NCBI RefSeq assembly: GCF_902826655.1
Contig: NZ_CADEFR010000035.1
Coordinates: 1-38,862, forward strand
Direction: 5' to 3'
DNA: 38,862 nt
Origin: an uncultured Methylibium sp.
GTDB taxonomy: Bacteria > Pseudomonadota > Gammaproteobacteria > Burkholderiales > Burkholderiaceae_C
This document shows, piece after piece, positions 25,686 to 31,068 of this stretch. Numbering within the stretch: position 1 is the stretch's first letter; the number at the start of each line of letters is the position of its first letter. A program made the position numbers and the translations under genes. A model generated the notes under the pieces. It was not told the origin of the DNA. It saw only the letters and a program-made list of their open reading frames with translations, and ran no database searches.

Positions 25686-26107
25686 CGAAAGGACGAACGG
25701 GAACGCCGCCCCAGCCGGGAACGGGTTCCCGAGCGGGTGGCGCCGCGAGGGCGCCGAAGGGGGCAGGTGACGACTGCTACGCCTGGCCGGGCCAGGACCT
25801 CCTGTCGGAGGGTTCGATCTCGCGATCGGTTGCCGCGTCAGTGTCGTCGGGACGGGGTTCGGCTGACCGGGTGGCGATGCGAACGCCACCCGAGCGAGCC
25901 GGAGGAATGGGAGAGTTCTGCGTGGCGCCAGTGCCCGGTGTCGCGTCGCGTGCCCGCAACGGGGCGCCATGTGGCTGCGACTCGAATCGCAGCGGGACGC
26001 GACTGGAGTCGAACTGGCGAAGAAAGTCCAACGAGCGCGTGTTTTGCGCTTGCAGGGGTGCGCGGCTTGGCGCGAGTATGGCGGCAAGACCCTCGTTCGC
26101 GCCCGCC
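25686..26107. other. Gene-free stretch with leader repeat and inverted repeats
   Basis: No convincing gene. It contains the leader element of the RadC-family gene (25695-25736) and, at 25974-25993, a perfect inverted repeat GCTGCGA / TCGCAGC with a six-base spacer. Long open frames here on both strands have shadow-type composition. Confidence 0.5.
25695..25736 (-). repeat. Leader repeat, copy 1 (upstream of RadC-family gene)
   Basis: About 42 bases that align almost without gaps to 27202-27247: GAACGGGAACGCCGC, then CGGGAAC / GTTCCCG forming a tight palindrome (25716-25731). It lies 31 bases upstream of the minus-strand start at 25664, so it is part of the promoter or 5' leader. Confidence 0.65.
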
Positions 26108-26323
26108 ATGATCCGCCTTGGAACCCACATTCGACTGACTCGGCCCGAGGCCGAACGGCTGGTCCGGCTCACCGACATCGAGCCGGTGAACATCCACACG
26201 GCGGCGGACCTGGACGCCTATGTGGCCCGCTGCAAGGCGCACTACTGGGGCCGCTCGCGCGACACGCAGTTCCTGCACTGGCTGATCGACCAGGAGCGAG
26301 CCAGACTCGAAGTCGCGGCGTAG
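26108..26323 (+). CDS. Small conserved-looking protein, unknown function
   Basis: 71 residues on the plus strand, opposite to its neighbours. Sequence MIRLGTHIRLTRPEAERLVR, then LTDIEPVNIHTAADLDAYVA and RCKAHYWGRSRDTQFLHWLI, ends in DQERARLEVAA. It looks like a real, compact helical protein: the amino acid mix is balanced, unlike the arginine-rich shadow frames around it, and it ends just before a strong hairpin. No family recognised and the ribosome site is weak. A small DNA-binding or regulatory role is possible but unsupported. Confidence 0.6.
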   Translation: MIRLGTHIRLTRPEAERLVRLTDIEPVNIHTAADLDAYVARCKAHYWGRSRDTQFLHWLIDQERARLEVAA

Positions 26324-26336
26324 AGAAGGAAAGGGA

Positions 26337-26362
26337 GCCCCGAAGCACGAGGGCTTCGGGGC
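26337..26362. terminator. Strong convergent terminator hairpin
   Basis: GCCCCGAAGC (26337-26346) pairs perfectly with GCTTCGGGGC (26353-26362) around ACGAGG. It lies between the plus-strand gene ending at 26323 and the minus-strand gene ending at 26375, so it can serve both. Confidence 0.75.
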
Positions 26363-26374
26363 GAAGGGGTGGCG

Positions 26375-26872
26375 TCAGGCCGTGCGCGCCGCAGCGGGCG
26401 CTGGCGCCACGGTGTCCGACGAAGGCTGCCGCGTGGCCTTGGGGTCGAAAGCGGCAAGGGCCTGGGCGACGTCGGCGTCGCGCCGGAGTTCCCGCACCTT
26501 CGCTGCCGCTGGTTCGCGACGCATCTCGGGCAGGCACTCGACGAGCAGATCGATCGCGCGTGAGGTCTTCAGCCGAAGCGTACGCAGCGGCTCGACGACG
26601 AGCACGCGGCCAGCCTGCCGCACGAACTGCCCGATCCGCTTGTTGCGCTGCGTCCGCGCCTTGTGCGCGCGCAGCGATTCGCGGCAGCTCAGGTACAGCG
26701 CGAGGTGGTCGTGCCGCGCCTGCGCGTCGGCATCGAGCTGGGCCAGCACCTCGGCGGCGATGTCGGCTTGGCCGACCTGCCGGTAGAAGCGGACCCAGGC
26801 GCGTTCCTCTTCGATCTCCACGGCCGAGCGCTTCGCCTTGCGCGGAGCCGGGTAGGGTCTGTCGTTCAACAT
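26375..26872 (-). CDS. Accessory helical protein of the element, unknown function
   Basis: 165 residues. ATG 26872 follows AGGAG by eight bases; the frame open to 27535 is otherwise shadow. Sequence: basic start (NDRPYPAPRKAKRSAVEIEEERAW), a helical middle (VRFYRQVGQADIAAEVLAQL, HDHLALYLSCRESLRAHKARTQRNKR), a hydrophobic/basic stretch RIGQFVRQAGRVLVVEPLRTLRLKTSRAIDLLVE, and an Ala/Pro tail. It is likely a soluble, nucleic-acid-associated or structural helper; no family is recognised. A leader hairpin (26912-26933) lies 40 bases upstream. Confidence 0.65.
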   Translation of the reverse strand: MLNDRPYPAPRKAKRSAVEIEEERAWVRFYRQVGQADIAAEVLAQLDADAQARHDHLALYLSCRESLRAHKARTQRNKRIGQFVRQAGRVLVVEPLRTLRLKTSRAIDLLVECLPEMRREPAAAKVRELRRDADVAQALAAFDPKATRQPSSDTVAPAPAAARTA

Positions 26873-26911
26873 GGGGTGGACTCCTTGGTCGGCGAGCGCA
26901 CCGGCACCCCG

Positions 26912-26933
26912 AGGGGAGACGGTGGACTCCCCT
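26912..26933. promoter_or_regulatory. Leader hairpin upstream of the 165-residue gene
   Basis: AGGGGAG (26912-26918) pairs with CTCCCCT (26927-26933). It lies about 40 bases upstream of the start at 26872, in the same relative place as the leader repeats of the RadC-family gene and the 42-residue frame. Confidence 0.45.
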
Positions 26934-27051
26934 GGTTGGAAGATCGCCGACGAATCGGCATCGTTGGCGATGGGACGCGGAACGCGACCTGTCGGCCTCG
27001 TCGGGCGAGTGTCTGGCCGTGAGACCAGGCGACTCGCCGACGAATGCACTC

Positions 27052-27180
27052 TCACGCCGCGGCAGGGCGCAGCAGGGCGGCCAGTCGCGGTGGCGGCGGG
27101 ACCTGCGCGCGAACGCGTCCCGACCCTCCGAGCAGCACGCCGACGGGCCGTGGCGCTCTCGTTGCTTGACTTGCACACAT
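27052..27180 (-). CDS. Possible 42-residue protein behind a leader repeat
   Basis: ATG 27180 has GGAG eight bases upstream and stands 22 bases after leader repeat copy 2. The product (MCASQATRAPRPVGVLLGGS, then GRVRAQVPPPPRLAALLRPAAA) is Arg/Pro/Ala-rich and short. The good ribosome site and shared leader favour translation, the composition argues against it. It could also be the truncated 5' end of a formerly longer gene. Confidence 0.35.
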   Translation of the reverse strand: MCASQATRAPRPVGVLLGGSGRVRAQVPPPPRLAALLRPAAA

Positions 27181-27865
27181 GGCAGTTCTCCTTCGTGAAG
27201 CGAAGGGGAACGCCGCTCCCGTCGGGGAACATGGTTCCCCGTCTGGGATGCTTCGGCCCGCGTGGGTCGAAGCGGCTGGATGGCAAGCCACGGCCCCGTA
27301 AGGGGTGTGGTTCGCCATGAAAGGAAGGCCCGCGGTCTTTCGATCGGGGCCTTGCTCGGCGCCTGGCATGACGCTGCTTGCGCAGCGCATGTCGGCGCTG
27401 GTGAAGCCAGCACGTCGGCGGCTTCATCCACTCCGGCGCCCGCACGGTGGCGGGAGCCGTTGACGGACCGCATGGGGCGGCCTGACCAGGCAGGGCCTGG
27501 TGCTCGAGGGCGGGTAACGACCGCGACGCCAGCAAGGCTGGACTTCAGCGCAGCCGAGGCTCCGGTGAAGGCTTTGCAGGCACGATGCCCACAGGTAGCG
27601 CCACCAGTGTTGGGCGGTGGCCTTGCCGAAGCAAGGGTGCTGGTGCGGGCGTCGATGACCGCCACGCGCAAATGTGCGCCTTCGCCGGTCCTGTGACGTG
27701 GCGGAGTCGGTCGACCCCGTCAGCGACGACGGAATCGATGGTCAAGCCCGGCGAGCACTCGCGTTCGTTTGCCGACATGGCCGTCGCTTGAAGACACGCA
27801 GCACGGTCAGCCTTTCCGTCGCGCGCCATTCGCGCAGCGTTGAGCGAAGAGCGCTGGCGTGCGCA
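27181..27865. other. Gene-poor stretch with possible gene remnant
   Basis: Contains leader repeat copy 2 (27202-27247) and no convincing intact gene. On the minus strand around 27700-27740 the translated stretch TIDSVVADGVDRLRH resembles MIDAVVADGVQRAGN of the protein at 24171, suggesting a decayed copy of an accessory gene. Other frames look like shadows. Confidence 0.4.
27202..27247 (-). repeat. Leader repeat, copy 2
   Basis: Copy of the element at 25695: GAAGGGGAACGCCGCTCCCG followed by CGGGGAAC / GTTCCCCG (27223-27241), an 8-bp stem with ATG loop. It precedes the minus-strand ATG at 27180. Confidence 0.65.
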
Positions 27866-28249
27866 TCATCGGCGGCCGCCGCTGCTGCAACCGCCGGATG
27901 GACCACAGGCGCAATCCAGCCGCGCCGCCTGCCCGACGAAGTGCGCGTAGAGCAGCGGTACGAACTCGCCGGCTTCGGCCGGCGCGGTGATGTCGAGATG
28001 CACCGCATCGGGCGTCCGGTGCATGTCGAACTGCAGGAACGCGCAGCACTGACGTTCCCGCGCCACGAGCCGCTCGAGCTGCGCCGCGGCACCGAGGCCA
28101 TAGCGAAGGTGCAGCGTGCGGCCTTCCTGTTCATGGTGCAGCAACGCGTGGTCGGCCAGTGCGCTGATTTCGGCAAAGCGGGACCTCAGCTCCCGTGCCT
28201 CCAGCGTGCAGGCGATCGGCACACTGACATCAGCGTGCCGGTCGTTCAC
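27866..28249 (-). CDS. Conserved-looking Cys-containing protein of a MerR-controlled pair
   Basis: 127 residues. The GTG at 28249 overlaps the upstream stop (GTGA), the usual coupling, so I prefer it over the frame open to 28489. Pattern: VSVPIACTLEARELRSRFAEISALADHAL, then LERLVARERQCCAFLQFDMH and ITAPAEAGEFVPLLYAHFVG, ending in CACGPSGGCSSGGRR. The paired Cys (CC) after an Arg/Glu helix and the Cys-rich C-terminus suggest metal or mercury binding. I do not recognise a named family with confidence. It is cotranscribed with the two-helix membrane protein upstream and lies under the same MerR-type promoter. Confidence 0.7.
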   Translation of the reverse strand: MNDRHADVSVPIACTLEARELRSRFAEISALADHALLHHEQEGRTLHLRYGLGAAAQLERLVARERQCCAFLQFDMHRTPDAVHLDITAPAEAGEFVPLLYAHFVGQAARLDCACGPSGGCSSGGRR

Positions 28250-28536
28250 GACGAAGCCCTCGCGCCGCCACCGGCGCAGGAGGACGGCGGACAGCCGCAA
28301 GCGGCAGCCGATGCTGCCGCGGCCTCGCGGGCACGGGCTCGCCGTCGGTTGTGAAGAACGATGGCGATCCCCAGTGCCGCTGTGGCGATGAGCACGGCGG
28401 CAGCAGCCTGCCAGCCCAGTACGGCCAGGCCAAGCCCGGAAGCAGTGAGCCCCGCCAGCAGGGGCAGCGCAAGGGGAATGGCACAGCAAGCGGCGCAGGC
28501 GGCAGCGACACCGAATACGGCCCAGACTTTCTTCAT
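28246..28536 (-). CDS. Two-helix Cys-rich membrane protein, MerF/MerT-like
   Basis: 96 residues; ATG 28536 has GAGGA five bases upstream. Two hydrophobic helices are visible (VWAVFGVAAACAACCAIPLALPLLAGL and GLAVLGWQAAAAVLIATAALGIAIV), followed by a basic stretch and a Cys-rich tail (ACGCPPSSCAGG). The first helix carries C14, C17 and C18 followed by x-x-P, comparable to the vicinal Cys-Cys-x-x-Pro of MerT and MerF mercury transporters. It is divergent from a MerR-family gene with an operator-like palindrome between. Uptake of Hg(II) or another thiophilic metal is inferred. Confidence 0.7.
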   Translation of the reverse strand: MKKVWAVFGVAAACAACCAIPLALPLLAGLTASGLGLAVLGWQAAAAVLIATAALGIAIVLHNRRRARAREAAAASAAACGCPPSSCAGGGARASS

Positions 28537-28588
28537 CGTGTCCTCATGGGTAGCGGGGCGCGGCACCCCGATACACTCACTGTAGAAC

Positions 28589-28603
28589 CTCAAGTGACTT
28601 GAG
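28589..28603. promoter_or_regulatory. MerR-type operator palindrome in divergent promoter
   Basis: CTCAAGT-G-ACTTGAG is a perfect inverted repeat between the divergent starts at 28536 and 28620. It is close to the SoxR-type box (CCTCAAGTT-AACTTGAGG) and fits the dyad between -35 and -10 of MerR-family promoters reading toward 28536. Confidence 0.7.
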
Positions 28604-28619
28604 ATGCAAGAGGCCTTCC

Positions 28620-29078
28620 ATGAAAACCCCGCAGACCGAAGCGGCACTGACGATCGGTGCGTTGGCCGATCGCAGCGGCTGCAGCGTACCGACGATCCGC
28701 TACTACGAGGAGATCGGTCTCATCCCGTCGGCGAGGCGCCGCGACAGTGGCCACCGCGTGTACGACGCGAGCGCCGTGGACTTGCTCACCTTCGTGCGGC
28801 ATTGCCGGGACTTCGGCTTTCCGATCGAGCAAGTCCGCGAACTGGTGTCGCTTGCTGCCAGCGAACAGCGCGACTGCTTCGAGACACTGGACATCGCACA
28901 GGCACACCTGAAGACCGTGCGGGCCAAACTCGCCGAACTGAGCGCGCTGGAGCGCAGCCTGGCGCGCTTCGCGAAGTCCTGCTCCGAGATGTGCGCCGGC
29001 GGTCCGGCCGCGCGTTGCACGATCCTCAGGGATCTGGGCTCGGCGCCATCCACCGTTGCAGCGAACTGCTGCGGCTGA
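28620..29078 (+). CDS. MerR-family transcriptional regulator
   Basis: 152 residues; ATG 28620 follows AGAGG. N-terminal MerR HTH: TIGALADRSGCSVPTIRYYEEIGLI and RDSGHRVYDASAVDLLTFVR. The C-terminal sensor part has C86, C121, C125 and C133 (CSEMCAGGPAARC), with C86 and C121 at the 35-residue spacing of Hg- and other metal-sensing MerR proteins. The palindrome at 28589-28603 and the divergent small Cys proteins make it their likely activator. The metal cannot be read from the sequence; Hg, Pb, Cd, Cu and Au remain open. Its stop is seven bases from the convergent YnfA-family stop. Confidence 0.88.
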   Translation: MKTPQTEAALTIGALADRSGCSVPTIRYYEEIGLIPSARRRDSGHRVYDASAVDLLTFVRHCRDFGFPIEQVRELVSLAASEQRDCFETLDIAQAHLKTVRAKLAELSALERSLARFAKSCSEMCAGGPAARCTILRDLGSAPSTVAANCCG

Positions 29079-29085
29079 GTCGGCG

Positions 29086-29406
29086 CTAGCGCGCCGGCTG
29101 AAACATGATGATGCCCATGCCGAGAAGGGCCACCGCGACGCCTGCCATGTCCCACGGTGTCGGACGCACCTGGTCAACGGCCCACAGCCACGCGAGCGCC
29201 ACTCCCACGTAGACGCCCCCATAGGCCGCGTAGACGCGCCCGGCGGCGGTGGCATGCAGGGTCAGCAGCCAGGCAAAGAGCGCCAGGCTCAAGGCGGCAG
29301 GAACCAATAGCCAGACCGAGCGACCCTGCTTCAACCACAGGTAGGGCAGATAGCAGCCGACGATCTCGGCCAAGGCCGTGACGACGAACAGCAGGAAAGT
29401 CTTCAT
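29086..29406 (-). CDS. ynfA: YnfA/UPF0060 family membrane protein
   Basis: 106 residues with four hydrophobic helices, the usual length for the family. The N-terminus [26 protein letters not shown] and the middle [22 protein letters not shown] are characteristic, and the C-terminus is [11 protein letters not shown]. YnfA proteins are small-multidrug-resistance-like inner membrane proteins of uncertain substrate. It is the last gene of the mer-type operon, 33 bases after the Cys-rich gene, and may share its promoter; such an association with mercury genes could be functional or simply cargo. Confidence 0.88.
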   Translation of the reverse strand: MKTFLLFVVTALAEIVGCYLPYLWLKQGRSVWLLVPAALSLALFAWLLTLHATAAGRVYAAYGGVYVGVALAWLWAVDQVRPTPWDMAGVAVALLGMGIIMFQPAR

Positions 29407-29439
29407 CGCCCCATTCTGCCGGGGCGCATCCGCCGCGGG

Positions 29440-29652
29440 TCAACCGCAGCACGACCTGCTTGCCTGGACCGGAGGACACTTCACCGAGCCGTAGGAGCAG
29501 AACACGCAGCAGTCGCCCGGCCGTGGCTTCAGGAGCGTCTTGCAGGCCACGCATTGGTAGAAGAACTGGCAGGCGTCGACCGGCATGGTCTCGTGCGCAA
29601 CGTGGCCGCACTGCGGGCACGTCAGCGCGGACTCGACGACGAGGGTGGCCAT
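29440..29652 (-). CDS. Cys-rich GDCCVFCSYG protein
   Basis: 70 residues with 12 Cys. A zinc-ribbon-like start (LTCPQCGHVAHETMP) is followed by FFYQCVACKTLLKPRPGDCC and then VFCSYGSVKCPPVQASRSCC. The G-D-C-C-x-F-C-S-Y-G core is a motif I know from small proteins linked to mercury and other metal loci in proteobacteria. It would bind thiophilic metal in the cytoplasm, perhaps accepting Hg(II) from MerT. It starts four bases after the merP-like stop, so it is cotranscribed. Function inferred. Confidence 0.8.
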   Translation of the reverse strand: MATLVVESALTCPQCGHVAHETMPVDACQFFYQCVACKTLLKPRPGDCCVFCSYGSVKCPPVQASRSCCG

Positions 29653-29656
29653 GCGC

Positions 29657-29935
29657 TTACTTGCGGGGCGTCGACGGAAAGCCGGCTTCGGTGGTCGCCT
29701 TCACCAGCGCCGCCACGTCGGCCTTGCCGGCCTCGAACCGGACCGTCGCGGTCTTGCGCTCGAAGTCGATCTTGGCATCGGTGACGCCGGGTACCTTCTG
29801 CAGCGACTTCTTGACCGTGATCGGGCACACGCTGCAGCTCATGTTCTGTACGTCGAGGATGGCTGTCTGCTCGCCGCCGGCCAGCACCGCGACGGGAATG
29901 ACGAGAGCGAGGGCCGCGGCGAGGATCTTGCGCAT
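29657..29935 (-). CDS. merP: MerP-like periplasmic mercuric-ion-binding protein
   Basis: 92 residues, the standard MerP length. A signal peptide (MRKILAAALALVIPVAVLAG) is followed by an HMA fold: TAILDVQNMSCSVCPITVKK with C34 and C37 as the metal ligands, then VPGVTDAKIDFERKTATVRF and a final helix. In MerP-type proteins these two Cys carry Hg(II) to MerT. It follows merT by 12 bases. It has NMSC where many MerP proteins have GMTC. Confidence 0.92.
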   Translation of the reverse strand: MRKILAAALALVIPVAVLAGGEQTAILDVQNMSCSVCPITVKKSLQKVPGVTDAKIDFERKTATVRFEAGKADVAALVKATTEAGFPSTPRK

Positions 29936-29947
29936 CGTGGGGTTCCT

Positions 29948-30295
29948 TCAGTAGAAGAGTGGCGCCATCCATGGCACCGCGAGCAAGCTGGCCAGGGCGA
30001 CAACGACGATCCAGAACACCAGTCGTTGTCGCGTGACGATCCGCGGATCGGCGCAGGGCGTGCCGTGCTCGCAGACTTGGGGCATGAGGTAAAGGCGGCG
30101 GAACGCCAGCGCGACGAAGAGCAGGGTCGCGCCGATGAAGAACGGGCGCATCGGTTCCAAGGCCGCCAGGTTGGCCACCCAGGCCCCGCCGATGCCCATC
30201 AACAACAGCACGAGTGGCCCGACGCAGCAGATCGACGCCCCGATGGCTGCCAATGCGCCCGCAACGAGCGAACCCTTGACGTTGAGCGATGCCAC
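29948..30295 (-). CDS. merT: MerT-like mercuric transport protein
   Basis: 115 residues with GTG 30295 as start: GGAGG lies five bases upstream and the length then equals typical MerT (116). The frame open to 30316 would add seven residues lying over the promoter. Three hydrophobic helices are visible; the first carries C23-C24 in ASICCVGPLVLLLMG, the Hg(II)-accepting pair. A second Cys pair lies on the cytoplasmic loop (QVCEHGTPCADP). The protein would bring Hg(II) from MerP into the cytoplasm, where MerA normally reduces it; no merA follows here. Confidence 0.9.
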   Translation of the reverse strand: MASLNVKGSLVAGALAAIGASICCVGPLVLLLMGIGGAWVANLAALEPMRPFFIGATLLFVALAFRRLYLMPQVCEHGTPCADPRIVTRQRLVFWIVVVALASLLAVPWMAPLFY

Positions 30296-30325
30296 CGCGA
30301 CCTCCGAACCTATCACGACGAACGC

Positions 30326-30357
30326 AGTCTAGAGTCCGTACCATGGTACGGAGTCAA
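30326..30357 (-). promoter_or_regulatory. mer operator-promoter
   Basis: CCGTACCATGGTACGG (30336-30351) is a perfect 16-bp palindrome, the core of the mer operator. On the minus strand it is flanked by -35 TTGACT (30352-30357) and a -10 like TAGACT (30326-30331), 20 bases apart, or 19 if CTAGAC is used. This overlong spacing is the signature of MerR-activated promoters. Confidence 0.9.
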
Positions 30358-30367
30358 GGGGTGAGAC

Positions 30368-30766
30368 GTGGCGTCTGAACTGTCAATCGGGCGGCTGGCC
30401 GCCGAGGCTGGTGTCAACGTGGAGACGATCCGCTACTACCAGCGGCGCGGCTTGCTCGCGGAGCCGGAAAGGCCGCTCAACGGGCAGCGCCGCTACCCGG
30501 CCGAACTCACCAAGCACGTACGCTTCATCAAGCGCGCGCAGGTGCTCGGTTTTACGCTCGAGGAGATTGCAGGCCTGCTGCGGCTCGAAGAGGCGCGCGC
30601 CTGCGCCGAAACGCGAGAGCTGGCGGACCGCAAGCTGCAAGTCATCGACAGCAAGCTGGCCGACCTCAAGGCCATGCGCAAGGCGCTCGCCAAGCTGGTG
30701 CGCCAGTGCGATGCGCCCGACAGCAAAAGCTGCTGCCCCATCATTCACGCGCTGGCGGCGGACTGA
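30368..30766 (+). CDS. merR: MerR mercury-responsive regulator
   Basis: 132 residues; GTG 30368 with AAGGGG upstream. HTH: SIGRLAAEAGVNVETIRYYQRRGLL. The sensor Cys are C79, C114 and C123, with exactly the 35- and 9-residue spacings of the Hg(II)-binding Cys of Tn501 MerR (82, 117, 126); C122 is adjacent. The mer operator lies between it and divergent merT. It would repress without Hg and activate merT onward by DNA untwisting when Hg(II) bridges the dimer. Confidence 0.94.
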   Translation: MASELSIGRLAAEAGVNVETIRYYQRRGLLAEPERPLNGQRRYPAELTKHVRFIKRAQVLGFTLEEIAGLLRLEEARACAETRELADRKLQVIDSKLADLKAMRKALAKLVRQCDAPDSKSCCPIIHALAAD

Positions 30767-30799
30767 CCTGCCGTTCAGTCGGCGCTCGGCGAGGGCCAC

Positions 30800-30879
30800 G
30801 CCGATGTGAGGAGAGACCCTCCCCGCCGTAGCGGGGAGGGTCCAAAGCCGCTGTCAGACGGCGAGCTTCGCGTCCTCGG
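30800..30879. repeat. Left direct repeat flanking the helicase/ATPase island
   Basis: Aligns with 38111-38184: shared GCCGATGT start, a GC-rich hairpin, CAAAG-Y-CGCTGTCAG-R-CGGCGAGCTTCG-Y-GTC-Y-TCGG at the end. The pairing ends differ in loop and stem bases, but the last ~35 bases differ at only four positions. Confidence 0.75.
30815..30842. terminator. Terminator hairpin in left repeat
   Basis: ACCCTCCCCGC (30816-30826) pairs perfectly with GCGGGGAGGGT (30831-30841) around CGTA, extended by one G-C pair. It lies 49 bases after the merR stop and probably ends that transcript. Confidence 0.7.
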
Positions 30880-31068
30880 ATCGGCCGGGCTGCGCGATTC
30901 GTCGGGCAGTGCGGTGAGGTGATCGCGTCGCGAGGTGGCTCACCGTCTGGCATCGGCCAGACACTGCCGATCACGAGCAACGGGCTCGCGAAAGTTCGCT
31001 GCGCCGCAAGCGAATGGAAGCTCCTTGCCGGACAGGGCAAAGCCTTGGCGCTTGCATCGAGAAGCCAC

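Larger units (their letters stand above)
30767..31068. other. Intergenic stretch left of the helicase/ATPase island
   Basis: Holds the left direct repeat (30800-30879) with its terminator hairpin, and nothing else that I can support. On the minus strand the repeat translates to a stop-terminated SEDAKLAV, resembling the last residues (AEDTKLAA) of the protein ending at 38159. Confidence 0.6.

Noticed and set aside
27262-27696. 144-residue plus-strand frame
   Set aside because: Low-complexity Ala/Arg/Pro composition, no ribosome site, no family pattern.
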